Positions 8,709 to 16,406 of a stretch of 64,000 bases of DNA are shown here, piece by piece. The translations under genes and the position numbers were made by a program. Source of the stretch: JAEYFP01 sp964579795 (GTDB lineage: Bacteria; Bacillota; Clostridia; Lachnospirales; Lachnospiraceae); NCBI GenBank assembly GCA_964579795.1, contig CAZOHM010000009.1, forward strand, positions 1 to 64,000, read 5' to 3'. The stretch's first letter is position 1, and every line of letters begins with the position of its first letter. The notes under the pieces were generated by a model, which searched no databases, was not told where the DNA came from, and saw only the letters and a program-made list of their open reading frames with translations.

Positions 8709-9032
8709 ATGGCAGTGAAACGTTTTGGCGAAATGATTAATGTAAAGAATCTCGAGGAATATAGAAAATGGCATGCAAATCCAATGCCCGGAGTGAATGA
8801 GATGATTAAGGCGTGTCATCTTAAGAACTATTCTATTTATTCAAGGGGCGATAAACTGTTTGCCTACTATGAGTATGATGGGGATGATTTTGAGGCAGAT
8901 ATGGCTAAAATGGCAGCTGACCCTAATACGCAGGCATGGTGGGATGTTGTAAAGCCACTCATGCAGCCGTTAGATGATAGGAATGAAGGAGAATTCTGGT
9001 CCGGAATGGAAGAAATCTACCATTTGGATTAA
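8709..9032 (+). CDS. rhaM: L-rhamnose mutarotase family protein
   Basis: A 107-aa dimeric alpha/beta-barrel of the RhaM/RhaU family (DUF718), which interconverts the alpha and beta anomers of L-rhamnose. Family features are MIKACHLKNYSIYS, LFAYYEYDGDD, the WWDVVKPLMQPL stretch and the C-terminal MEEIYHLD. The ATG at 8709 is preferred over 8694 because the G-rich SD (8696-8700) lies eight bases before it. No rhamnose isomerase, kinase or aldolase is present, so these would have to lie elsewhere. Confidence 0.85.
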   Translation: MAVKRFGEMINVKNLEEYRKWHANPMPGVNEMIKACHLKNYSIYSRGDKLFAYYEYDGDDFEADMAKMAADPNTQAWWDVVKPLMQPLDDRNEGEFWSGMEEIYHLD

Positions 9033-9074
9033 CTAATCAGAGACATGTTAATTAACGGAACAGACAAAATGAGA

Positions 9075-9110
9075 AGAAATCTGTCATGCGTAAGCAGGCA
9101 GATTTCTTTC
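9075..9110 (+). terminator. probable terminator after the mutarotase gene
   Basis: AGAAATCTG (9075-9083) pairs with CAGATTTCT (9099-9107), with extra weak pairs inside a loop of about 15 bases, then TTTCG. The U-tract is short. Confidence 0.5.
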
Positions 9111-9180
9111 GTTAAATGAGTATTTCATTTTGCGTCTAAATACCTTACAATAATATCAAAAGGACAGGAGGCGGAAGATA

Positions 9181-10074
9181 TTGCAAAAGATGAATAAAGC
9201 TGACAATTCTCATAGTAAGAAGTTTTATGAGCGAGATGTAATACGAATCTTGATTGTGGCTGTGGCTGCATTTATACTCGCAATCAATCTGAAGAGCTTT
9301 GTATGGGCAGGAAATCTTGTACCGGGCGGCTTGAGTGGAATCACGGTCTTACTGCAGCGAGTAGCTGCCCGCTATTTTAATATGACAATTCCCTATGCGC
9401 AGGTGTATTTAGTTTTAAATGCAGGTCCCATTATACTAAGTTTGAAGTATCTTGGAAAGAAATTTACAATCTACTCGATCATCATGATTATTTTGAGCAG
9501 TTTTTTTACTGATTTGCTTCCGCATATTACAATTACATACGAGCTGCCTCTGATTGCGATTTTTGGAGGACTGATTAACGGCGCTGTGATTTCAATCTGC
9601 CTGTTTGCAAACGCAACAAGCGGAGGACTTGATTTTATTGCGGTATTCTTGTCTGAGAAAAAGGGAATAGATGCGTGGAGTTATATTCTTATATTCAATG
9701 CACTGACAATTGGCATTTCCGGATATTTGTTTGGATGGGACACCGCACTGTACTCCATTATTTTTCAATTCACGTCAACCCAGGTAGTGCAGACACTGTA
9801 CCGTAAATATAAGCAGAACACTATTTTGATAATTACAGAGAAACCGATGGAGGTTTATGAAAGCATTCGCAAGGGAACACATCACGATGCTACATTGTTC
9901 ACCGGAAAAGGCTGCTATAAAAAAGAAGAGCGGACAATGGTGTATTCTGTCGTGTCAGGTGATGAAGTCAGAAAGGTGACCAATCTGATTCGTGAAGTTG
10001 ATGAAGCAGCATTTATTAATGTAATTCGTACAGAACAGATAGGGGGCAGATTCTATCACCGTCCGAATGAATGA
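9181..10074 (+). CDS. YitT family membrane protein (DUF161/DUF2179)
   Basis: A 297-aa protein with five or six hydrophobic segments in the first 200 residues (including NLVPGGLSGITVLLQR, typical of the YitT family) and a soluble C-terminal DUF2179 domain (about 215-297, TILIITEKPMEVYESI). The function of the family is not established. I accept the TTG at 9181 because AGGAGG (9166-9171) is nine bases upstream, whereas the in-frame ATG at 9190 would be 18 bases away. It is a single gene between a terminator and a tRNA. Confidence 0.85.
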   Translation: MQKMNKADNSHSKKFYERDVIRILIVAVAAFILAINLKSFVWAGNLVPGGLSGITVLLQRVAARYFNMTIPYAQVYLVLNAGPIILSLKYLGKKFTIYSIIMIILSSFFTDLLPHITITYELPLIAIFGGLINGAVISICLFANATSGGLDFIAVFLSEKKGIDAWSYILIFNALTIGISGYLFGWDTALYSIIFQFTSTQVVQTLYRKYKQNTILIITEKPMEVYESIRKGTHHDATLFTGKGCYKKEERTMVYSVVSGDEVRKVTNLIREVDEAAFINVIRTEQIGGRFYHRPNE

Positions 10075-10091
10075 GTAACGTTGAAATCCAA

Positions 10092-10120
10092 TTGACAAGC
10101 CAGATTTCATATGCTAACAT
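10092..10120 (+). promoter_or_regulatory. promoter of the tRNA-Leu gene
   Basis: TTGACA (10092-10097), 17-base spacer, TAACAT (10115-10120), about 40 bases before the mature tRNA. Confidence 0.7.
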
Positions 10121-10160
10121 ATTGAATGTTCGGTGGATAATGTATTCTGATATTTCGCAT

Positions 10161-10240
10161 GCGGGTGTGGCGGAATTGGCAGACGCGCTAGATTTAGGTT
10201 CTAGTGGGAGACCGTGCAGGTTCAAGTCCTGTCACCCGCA
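10161..10240 (+). tRNA. tRNA-Leu (anticodon UAG)
   Basis: The acceptor stem GCGGGTG (10161-10167) pairs with CACCCGC (10233-10239), with discriminator A at 10240. The anticodon arm is CTAGA, loop TTTAGGT, TCTAG, giving anticodon TAG. A long variable arm (class II, as expected for leucine) and a T arm with GGTTCAAGTCC follow. CCA is not encoded. It stands alone with its own promoter and terminator. Confidence 0.95.
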
Positions 10241-10253
10241 CTATTTAAGAGGT

Positions 10254-10294
10254 AAGACGAAGATCTTCTTATAGGAGATTTTCGTCTTTTTTTT
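10254..10294 (+). terminator. rho-independent terminator of tRNA-Leu
   Basis: AAGACGAA (10254-10261) pairs with TTCGTCTT (10281-10288), with a partly paired inner region, followed by a run of T to 10294. Confidence 0.85.
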
Positions 10295-10408
10295 ACGATT
10301 TCCTCTAAAATCTATGAAATTCAAAATTTTATACTTCTGATAGTTATATCAAACTCATAACTTTTATTTCCTTGCAAAACGAGGGATAAATCGTGGCAGA
10401 TAAAGTCA

Positions 10409-11551
10409 TCACTCCTTATTCATATACTGCTCAGGAATCTTGTTGCCATGACAGTACCATGTACAGCTGCCACAATGTATACATGTTTCAGGATGAAGCA
10501 TACTGATATCTGCGTGAGCATCCTTTTCCTTGAGACTGACTATCTTTTTGACATCAATACCTGTAGGACATCTGTGAGAGCAGGCACCACAACCCTTACA
10601 ACGATTTTCATTGGAAAGCGTTGTTTCAAACTGTACAGGAAGGCTGGCTGCAAAACTGGTGCTGTCGTCAAATGTTTCATGATTGGATATTTTATGTGCA
10701 GACATAATACCACTACCTGCATAGTAATTGTACTGTCCGGGAGTCTTGTGAGGATAAATCTGCTGCAGGAGTGGGAGAATCTCTGTATTGTTTGCTACAT
10801 AGACAGGTTTGGAAATCCCCTGTTCGATATTTGCAACGCTAATGTAATGACCGCCATCATAGGAACCGGACAAAATCCTGTCAATCTGCCAGACTGTTTG
10901 TACATTCATAACAAGAATACCATGCTGTACTGGAAGTTCAGATTTTGGAATGGACCGTCCAAGGACAGCCTGAATCATAAAGTGTTCTTCTCCATAAGGG
11001 TAGCGTACTGGAATGTGAAAGGTTTTCAAACCGCTGTACTTATCTACGGTCATTGTTCCCGGTTTGACGTCATGGACTGCTTTTTTGACGAGAACAGTAT
11101 GACGAATACCAAGAGAATGTTGTATGACGCTAATGCCACGACAGATACTTTCAAACTGCGTATTGACAAGCCATTCGTCATGAACCAGTCCAGGATCACA
11201 TTCTACGGCATTTACAAGCAGGGTTGTTTCAGAAACAGATTTGGTATGCTCGATAAAGGATAGCAGTTTTTGAAAGACAGGGAAACCATTGCCACTCATA
11301 CCGGTCAGAGCTGTTTCCTTAATTTTTGCAAGCAGCACATCTAAGTTTGGATTTTCATAGTCCTGGTGGTTTGCAGCTTCGGGACATAAGAATTCTGATT
11401 CTGGTACTGCGGTTTTAACAACCTTAAACAAAAGATTTCTTAGTGGTGCACCATGTCCGGTTTTGTAATAATGTTTTGCTCTTTTCAGAGCCGACTTTGT
11501 CTGCGCGTTTTTTCTAATAAGTTTTTTGTTGATTAATGGTCTGTTTTTCAT
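10409..11551 (-). CDS. RnfC/PduS-like iron-sulfur electron-transfer protein
   Basis: A 380-aa protein resembling RnfC, PduS and PrdC-type flavin/iron-sulfur oxidoreductases. The middle carries a Complex I 51-kDa-like region (TGMSGNGFPVFQKL, VNAVECDPGLVHDEWL, about 85-135) and an SLBB-like part. The C-terminus has two 4Fe-4S motifs, CKGCGACSHRCP and CIHCGSCTWYC. No other rnf gene is adjacent, so this is a stand-alone electron-transfer subunit. RBS GAGGAG lies eight bases before the ATG. It lies 25 bases downstream of a TetR gene and is probably controlled by it. The substrate is unknown. Confidence 0.75.
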   Translation of the reverse strand: MKNRPLINKKLIRKNAQTKSALKRAKHYYKTGHGAPLRNLLFKVVKTAVPESEFLCPEAANHQDYENPNLDVLLAKIKETALTGMSGNGFPVFQKLLSFIEHTKSVSETTLLVNAVECDPGLVHDEWLVNTQFESICRGISVIQHSLGIRHTVLVKKAVHDVKPGTMTVDKYSGLKTFHIPVRYPYGEEHFMIQAVLGRSIPKSELPVQHGILVMNVQTVWQIDRILSGSYDGGHYISVANIEQGISKPVYVANNTEILPLLQQIYPHKTPGQYNYYAGSGIMSAHKISNHETFDDSTSFAASLPVQFETTLSNENRCKGCGACSHRCPTGIDVKKIVSLKEKDAHADISMLHPETCIHCGSCTWYCHGNKIPEQYMNKE

Positions 11552-11576
11552 TTGTTGTTCTCCTCGCTAAATCATT

Positions 11577-12155
11577 CTATGGCTGCTCGGCCACAATATA
11601 GTTGTTAAAGAAGTATTCGGCATGTGCCTCAAAAAGTCTCATCAATTCTTCCTCATCACATCTTACAGAATGGAACATATAGAACGGCGCATACAGTTCG
11701 AGAGAAAGAACTGCTGGATTAAGATTTTTCATTATGCCCTGCTCAATTAATTTCTGAAAGATAGCCTGCTGACGTTTTATCGGAATTTCTATAAAAAACT
11801 CCTTATAGATTTCAGCCATCTGCGGATTACGATACTGTTCAAGCAAAAGTATCCTGCGAAACATAACAATCCATTCGTTCTGCGTCTGATATTGAAACAT
11901 CCCGATACATACCTGCTTCATTTGTTCAATACCACGAATTTCTTCGTTCACTGCCTCCTGACATTGATTCAGATATTGTTCCTTGGATTGCGCTACAATG
12001 GCATCAAAAATTGCCTGTTTACTTGGAAAGTGTTTGTACAATGCACTGTTTGTGACACCCACTTCACTTGCTATCGTTCGTATGGATACTGCTTCAAAGC
12101 CATTAATGGAAAAGAGTTTCATTGATTCATATATAATACGTTCTTTCGTTGTCAT
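11577..12155 (-). CDS. TetR/AcrR family regulator
   Basis: A 192-aa TetR-type repressor. Residues about 1-50 form the helix-turn-helix (MKLFSINGFEAVSIRTIASEVGVTNSALYKHF in pieces), and the rest is a ligand-binding domain that I cannot assign to a ligand. The ATG at 12155 is chosen because AAGGAGG lies just upstream; a TTG start at 12170 would lie before that site. Its promoter carries two copies of a 13-bp operator-like repeat, pointing to autoregulation, and it heads an operon with the RnfC-like gene. Confidence 0.85.
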   Translation of the reverse strand: MTTKERIIYESMKLFSINGFEAVSIRTIASEVGVTNSALYKHFPSKQAIFDAIVAQSKEQYLNQCQEAVNEEIRGIEQMKQVCIGMFQYQTQNEWIVMFRRILLLEQYRNPQMAEIYKEFFIEIPIKRQQAIFQKLIEQGIMKNLNPAVLSLELYAPFYMFHSVRCDEEELMRLFEAHAEYFFNNYIVAEQP

Positions 12156-12178
12156 AAAATCCTCCTTCAATTGGTGAC

Positions 12179-12222
12179 CAACTGCTCACTTATAATATAG
12201 TGTGCAACTGCTCACTTGTCAA
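12179..12222 (-). promoter_or_regulatory. promoter of the TetR/RnfC-like operon with two operator repeats
   Basis: On the minus strand TTGACA (complement of 12217-12222) and TATATT (complement of 12194-12199) are 17 bases apart. The direct repeat CAACTGCTCACTT occurs at 12179-12191 and 12205-12217, 26 bases apart. Each copy is half of an imperfect palindrome of the form GTGAnCAnTTGnnCAC, so two TetR-type operators would overlap the -35 and the start site. Confidence 0.65.
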
Positions 12223-12275
12223 GAACAATTATAAAAATAATTTAGTAACAAATTAAAATATATTTCGAATTTTTT

Positions 12276-12380
12276 GATATATCAGTTGACAAGATATATC
12301 AAAGTATGTATTATATGATTATAAGATATATCAAATTCAAAGATATATCAAAAATAAAGGAGGAATATGAATGATATATC
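12276..12380 (+). promoter_or_regulatory. padR promoter with five GATATATC operator sites
   Basis: TTGACA (12286-12291) and TATTAT (12309-12314) are 17 bases apart. The palindrome GATATATC occurs five times: 12276-12283, 12293-12300, 12325-12332, 12342-12349 and 12373-12380. Start-to-start distances are 17, 32, 17 and 31 bases. One copy fills the spacer and the last overlaps the start codon region of padR. This suggests autoregulation by PadR or another dimeric repressor. Confidence 0.7.
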
Positions 12381-12772
12381 CATTGAATACACCATTAACA
12401 GAATTACTTTTACTTTCTATTATTTCTGAGAGTGACAGTTACGGATATTTAATTAGTCAGAATTTACGCAAAGTATCAAAATTAAATGATTCGGCATTGT
12501 ATCCGCTTCTTAAGAAGTTATCTGATGATGGATATGTAGAAATTTATGATCAGCAGTTTCAGGGAAGAAACAGGAAGTATTACCGTATTACTGAAGCAGG
12601 AGATCAGCACAGACTGGAAATGAGAACAGCCTGGGAAGTGTACTGTGGACAAATTGAACAGCTGATTACATTTGAAAAGAAAGAAGCTGTTGTTAAGACA
12701 GCTGAAGTGCAAACCAGTGAAACTCAGACCAATGAAGAGCAAATAAATGAGGGAGGAAACAATAATGACTAA
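12371..12772 (+). CDS. PadR family transcriptional regulator
   Basis: A 133-aa protein with the PadR winged helix in the first 90 residues (LTELLLLSIISESDSYGYLI, SALYPLLKKLSDDGYV, RKYYRITEAG). The C-terminal tail is rich in Glu, Thr and Gln. RBS AAAGGAGG lies upstream. PadR genes coupled to DUF1700 and DUF4097 genes are a common Firmicutes arrangement linked to envelope stress, and that arrangement is present here. The 3' end overlaps the next gene by eight bases, implying translational coupling. Confidence 0.9.
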   Translation: MIYPLNTPLTELLLLSIISESDSYGYLISQNLRKVSKLNDSALYPLLKKLSDDGYVEIYDQQFQGRNRKYYRITEAGDQHRLEMRTAWEVYCGQIEQLITFEKKEAVVKTAEVQTSETQTNEEQINEGGNNND

Positions 12773-13364
12773 GGAAGAATATCTGGAACAGCTGAGGTAT
12801 AAGCTTAGAAAGCTTCCGAAAGAGGAGTTTGATAAAGCAATAGACTATTTTGAAGAGTATTTCGCAGATGCAGGAGAGGAGAATACAGCACAGGCTATTG
12901 AAAATCTTGGTAGTCCGCAAGTAGCAGCTGACCAGATTATTACAGAACTAGCAATTGATAACAGCAGCAGTAAAGCGGCAAAAAATAATGTAAAGAAAGG
13001 CTTCAATGGCGTCTGGATTGTTATTCTTGCGATTTTTGCATCGCCGATTGCACTGCCGATTGTGATTAGTGTTGTTACTTTATTACTTGCATTTGTCATT
13101 GTAGTTGTTGCACTTCTTGCAGCTTTTGGGTTAACAGGAATCGCTTTTTCCATAAGTGCGCCGGTTGCATTGATTGGCGGATTCACCACAATGATTCACA
13201 GTTTTCCTGTAGCACTTGTGTGCTTTGGACTAGGACTTTTCTTCCTTGCCATAGGAGTGTTGATTGTTTATGCATCCTATTTACTGCTTAGAAGGTTTTT
13301 ATACTGGATTGTTGTCATATTTGGAAAGAAATTTGCACGTGGAGGAAAGAAAGATGAAAAATAA
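12765..13364 (+). CDS. DUF1700 (HAAS-domain) membrane protein
   Basis: A 199-aa protein. Residues 1-65 form the conserved HAAS helical domain (KEEYLEQLRYKLRKLPKEE, DYFEEYFADAG), followed by hydrophobic segments covering about residues 80-190. The ATG at 12765 is preferred because GGGAGG (12751-12756) lies eight bases upstream; the in-frame ATG at 12747 precedes it. The function of DUF1700 proteins is not settled. They are usually encoded between padR and DUF4097 genes, as here. Confidence 0.88.
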   Translation: MTKEEYLEQLRYKLRKLPKEEFDKAIDYFEEYFADAGEENTAQAIENLGSPQVAADQIITELAIDNSSSKAAKNNVKKGFNGVWIVILAIFASPIALPIVISVVTLLLAFVIVVVALLAAFGLTGIAFSISAPVALIGGFTTMIHSFPVALVCFGLGLFFLAIGVLIVYASYLLLRRFLYWIVVIFGKKFARGGKKDEK

Positions 13365-14514
13365 ATTAGTTTTAACTTGTCTGATAGTTGCAATAATTGG
13401 TATTGCCCTAGCCGGAATAGGCACTTTGTTTGGTGGTCGTGTATATGGGTTTAATGTTGGAAAAGGTGTACATGTTAATTCCAATCTGAATTTGGGTTCG
13501 GAGTATAAATATATTGAAGAAAACAAAGAGCTGGAAGCCTTTAAGAATCTTGATATGAATATGAATTTTGTGGATGTACGTGTAGAGGAAGCAGACAGCT
13601 TTTCCATTGAATATCGTGTGCGCGAGGATAGGGCCATTGAAACAAGGGTAGATGGAGATACATTAGTTATCAGTCAGAAAAATCCACACGGTAATATTAC
13701 GTTGCTTTCCTTTGGAAATGTGAATGTTCAAAATACCTCAGAATCGGAATACCTGATTTTAAATATACCGGAGGGTGAAAAATTTGGATCATTTTCTATA
13801 ACGAATGATTGCGGAGATATTGATTTACCAAGTCTGCAGGCTGACACACTGACAATCAATGATTCCTTTGGAAACTTAGATGTAGATACTCTTCAAGCTG
13901 CAGAAACAGATCTTTCATTGGAATCAGGTGATATCAATGTTAAGCGTGTTCAGACAGATTCCCTGCTTATAAAGGACTCCTTTGGAAATGTGTCAATTGG
14001 CAGTTCAGATGCAGCGAACAGTACAATTTCAATTGAATCGGGTGATGTTAAGCTAGATGAAATGAAAGGAAAAGAAGCAGAAATAATTACCTCATTTGGA
14101 AAAGTGGCGGTAGGTGATGCAGCAATTTCAGACAGAATCACATGTAAAGTAGAGAGTGGAGATATTGAGTTCGAAACACTGGAAACAAAAGAGGCAACAT
14201 TTAAGTCTTCATTTGGAAAAGTAACCGGAAATTGTTTGAATGCTGAGTCGGTATTTGTGGAAATTGAGAGTGGCAATTTCATTGTAGATGATTTGACAGC
14301 AAGCACAGTGGATGGCAGTACAAGCTTTGGCGGCATGGAGCTTGGACTCAGAGAGTCAGTGGATGACTACTCCATAAATGCACAGACAGAATTTGGAGAA
14401 GTTAAGGTCAATGGAGAAGAACAGGGTGAGCATTATAATGCAAAGCAGGCTTCAGGCCATACACTTTCCTTAAAAACAGAATCCGGAGATATCGTACTGT
14501 TTGATGTAAAGTAA
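13354..14514 (+). CDS. DUF4097 beta-repeat envelope protein
   Basis: A 386-aa protein with an N-terminal membrane anchor (about 3-25) and a long beta-strand repeat region of the DUF4097 (putative adhesin) type. From about residue 150 on, two motifs alternate: SFGn(V/L) and ESGD(I/V), each pair separated by roughly 20 residues, which predicts a right-handed beta-helix-like solenoid. The ATG at 13354 follows GGAGG (13341-13345) and overlaps the end of the DUF1700 gene. It is exported and probably membrane-anchored. The role is unknown. Confidence 0.85.
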   Translation: MKNKLVLTCLIVAIIGIALAGIGTLFGGRVYGFNVGKGVHVNSNLNLGSEYKYIEENKELEAFKNLDMNMNFVDVRVEEADSFSIEYRVREDRAIETRVDGDTLVISQKNPHGNITLLSFGNVNVQNTSESEYLILNIPEGEKFGSFSITNDCGDIDLPSLQADTLTINDSFGNLDVDTLQAAETDLSLESGDINVKRVQTDSLLIKDSFGNVSIGSSDAANSTISIESGDVKLDEMKGKEAEIITSFGKVAVGDAAISDRITCKVESGDIEFETLETKEATFKSSFGKVTGNCLNAESVFVEIESGNFIVDDLTASTVDGSTSFGGMELGLRESVDDYSINAQTEFGEVKVNGEEQGEHYNAKQASGHTLSLKTESGDIVLFDVK

Positions 14515-14527
14515 AAGAAGTAACTAA

Positions 14528-15274
14528 TTATATTTCATAATAGCGGTTTAGTGCCCATGCATGGATATTGATTTCTGCTACTGCACAGCCGCAATATGCA
14601 CAGACCTTCTGACCGACACCTGTTACGGGCGCACCACAGCTCGGGCAGGTGATGGAGAGGGCATTGCCTTTATTAGAAACCTTTTCCACATCTTGTATGT
14701 AAAGCAGCTCTATATTGAAACGTGTCTGAGTAAGCGCCGTATCTGAACCAGAAATAATGGCTTCTGTATTTTTACAATAATGAATAAATCCAACAGATGT
14801 CTGCAGTGTAATAATACATGTGCCGGCATTTTTTCGATAGTCAGTAATTTCTGTCTGATGAATGGAAACGTCTTTAAAAACTTCCTGAATATGCTGACTA
14901 CGATTCTCTGAAATTTTAAGCGAAATCTGAGATTTTAAATCATCAGATGCATTTTGAACAAGAGCAGAATCTTCTTTTGTGATTGCCATAAAAGCTGATT
15001 TTAACATGTTTTCTGATTTCTGCTTGAACTCGTGCCAGTTGAATTCCGGGAAATCTACTGTAATTCGGGGAATACACAGCTGCGTCATACCATTCACCGA
15101 TTTTGGTGTTACACATAATTCTTCTTCCTGCTGTTCAAGCCCCATCTTAAGTATTTCGAGACTGGAAGTAAGCGGAGCGACTGTGCGTCTGACGGTAGAT
15201 ACGATGTAACAGACGACACCGACAATAGTCAGTATTATTAAGAGTATAATGATAAGTGCAATAGCGGAAAACAT
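14528..15274 (-). CDS. membrane protein with Tim44-like region and C-terminal zinc ribbon
   Basis: A 248-aa protein with one N-terminal transmembrane helix (about 2-28), then a soluble domain (FNWHEFKQKSENMLKSAFMAI onward) resembling the Tim44-like fold, and near the C-terminus a four-cysteine zinc ribbon, CPSCGAP...CAYCGCA. Similar clostridial proteins are labelled zinc-ribbon transport proteins, but the function is unproven. GGAGG lies seven bases before the ATG. It is convergent with the DUF4097 gene with only 13 bases between them, and I see no terminator there. Confidence 0.65.
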   Translation of the reverse strand: MFSAIALIIILLIILTIVGVVCYIVSTVRRTVAPLTSSLEILKMGLEQQEEELCVTPKSVNGMTQLCIPRITVDFPEFNWHEFKQKSENMLKSAFMAITKEDSALVQNASDDLKSQISLKISENRSQHIQEVFKDVSIHQTEITDYRKNAGTCIITLQTSVGFIHYCKNTEAIISGSDTALTQTRFNIELLYIQDVEKVSNKGNALSITCPSCGAPVTGVGQKVCAYCGCAVAEINIHAWALNRYYEI

Positions 15275-15402
15275 GATAAGCCTCCTTAAGCATTTGTGAA
15301 TTTCTATTCAGTTTTATTATGCAGTTCAAGTATACACAACTCCCAAAAACCTGTAAAGCCAAATTAAAGAAAGAAAAAAGCAGAAAATTTTATAAATTTT
15401 CG

Positions 15403-15431
15403 TACCAAACAATTATTATTTTTGGTATAAT
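15403..15431 (+). promoter_or_regulatory. promoter with spanning inverted repeat before the RsbW-like operon
   Basis: TATAAT lies at 15426-15431. The inverted repeat TACCAAA (15403-15409) / TTTGGTA (15421-15427), with an 11-base gap, covers the -35 region and enters the -10, a good position for a repressor. No clear -35 hexamer is visible. Confidence 0.5.
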
Positions 15432-15493
15432 CAAATCATTAATATATAATCTAACGAAAATAGAAATATCGCACAGGAGAGGGGTGCCAGTAT

Positions 15494-16087
15494 ATGAAAT
15501 CAAATATATGCAGGTTAGCCGGCAGTGAGCCGGATATTGAATTAGCACTGGATGAAGTAGAAAAGGTAGCATCTTATAATAGGCTTCTTCCAAAACAGAC
15601 TATACAGCTGAGATTACTTGCCGAGGAATTGATTGGCATGCAGAAAGGGATACTTGGGTTTGTCAAAGGAGAGTTTTATATTGAAAACACAGGAAATGAA
15701 TATCGGATGTGTTTACGTTCTGATATCAAGGCTGACCCATTTACACAGGAGCGTTTTGTCGAAATGTCTACAAAACACAAAAATGATGCATACAAGGGAT
15801 TTATGGGAAAGATTCGTCTCGTTGCAGATGCTCTTATGAATGACCCATCAGGCGGGACTGTCAATTATTTTGACAGTTGTGATACAAGCAGTAATATGAT
15901 GTGTATTTGCCCAGTAGATGCCTATGAGCGAGTATGGGCACTCAGTCATTACCGGAACGAAACTGAAGCGAATACAACAGAATGGGATGAATTGGAGCGC
16001 TCAATTGTTGCGAATATCGCTGATGATGTTATAATAGGTGCAAGGAATAATTATGTAGAAATGGTTATTGTAAAGAAATTCAACTAA
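15494..16087 (+). CDS. RsbW-like anti-sigma/serine kinase-type protein
   Basis: A 197-aa protein with an N-box-like stretch (RLLAEELIGM, about residues 42-51) and a C-terminal strand (YVEMVIVKKF) like the HATPase_c_2 fold of RsbW/SpoIIAB kinases. The usual G1 motif (DxGxG) is not evident, so ATP binding is uncertain. The next gene encodes a STAS antagonist, the usual partner of such kinases, which is the main support. RBS AGGAGAGGGG precedes the ATG. No sigma factor gene is adjacent. Confidence 0.55.
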   Translation: MKSNICRLAGSEPDIELALDEVEKVASYNRLLPKQTIQLRLLAEELIGMQKGILGFVKGEFYIENTGNEYRMCLRSDIKADPFTQERFVEMSTKHKNDAYKGFMGKIRLVADALMNDPSGGTVNYFDSCDTSSNMMCICPVDAYERVWALSHYRNETEANTTEWDELERSIVANIADDVIIGARNNYVEMVIVKKFN

Positions 16088-16107
16088 TAAATGGAGGGAA
16101 CCCACAG

Positions 16108-16404
16108 ATGAAGATTGAAACAACCAAAAATGAAAGCGCCCTAGTGCTGAAAGTTATCGGTAGAATTGATACAATGACAGCTCCAGATCTTGAAAAAGAG
16201 GTTACACAGATAGGGACAGATGTTACAGAATTAACATTTGATTTTAATGAACTGGATTATATTTCCAGCGCCGGACTCAGAGTATTGTTGATTGCAATTA
16301 AGAAAATGAACGCACAGGGATCACTTTCTATTATTGGAGCAAATGATCTTGTGAAGGAAGTATTTGAAGTAACAGGATTTATGGATCTTGTCAAAGTCAA
16401 TTAG
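16108..16404 (+). CDS. STAS-domain anti-sigma factor antagonist
   Basis: A 98-aa single STAS domain of the SpoIIAA/RsbV type. The conserved FNELDYISSAGLRVL stretch contains the serine phosphorylated by partner kinases in this family. It lies 20 bases after the RsbW-like gene with RBS GGAGGG, and is followed after two bases by a LacI-type gene. It is expected to act in partner switching with the preceding protein. Confidence 0.85.
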   Translation: MKIETTKNESALVLKVIGRIDTMTAPDLEKEVTQIGTDVTELTFDFNELDYISSAGLRVLLIAIKKMNAQGSLSIIGANDLVKEVFEVTGFMDLVKVN

Positions 16405-16406
16405 AT

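Noticed and set aside
10161..10240. tRNA-Leu as an integration site for a mobile element
   Set aside because: No integrase gene and no repeat of the tRNA 3' end is visible on either side.
10448..11263. Long open frame (271 codons) on the plus strand
   Set aside because: It lies antisense to the RnfC-like gene, which has clear iron-sulfur motifs and a ribosome binding site. The antisense product is rich in Cys, Thr and Ile without any family feature.
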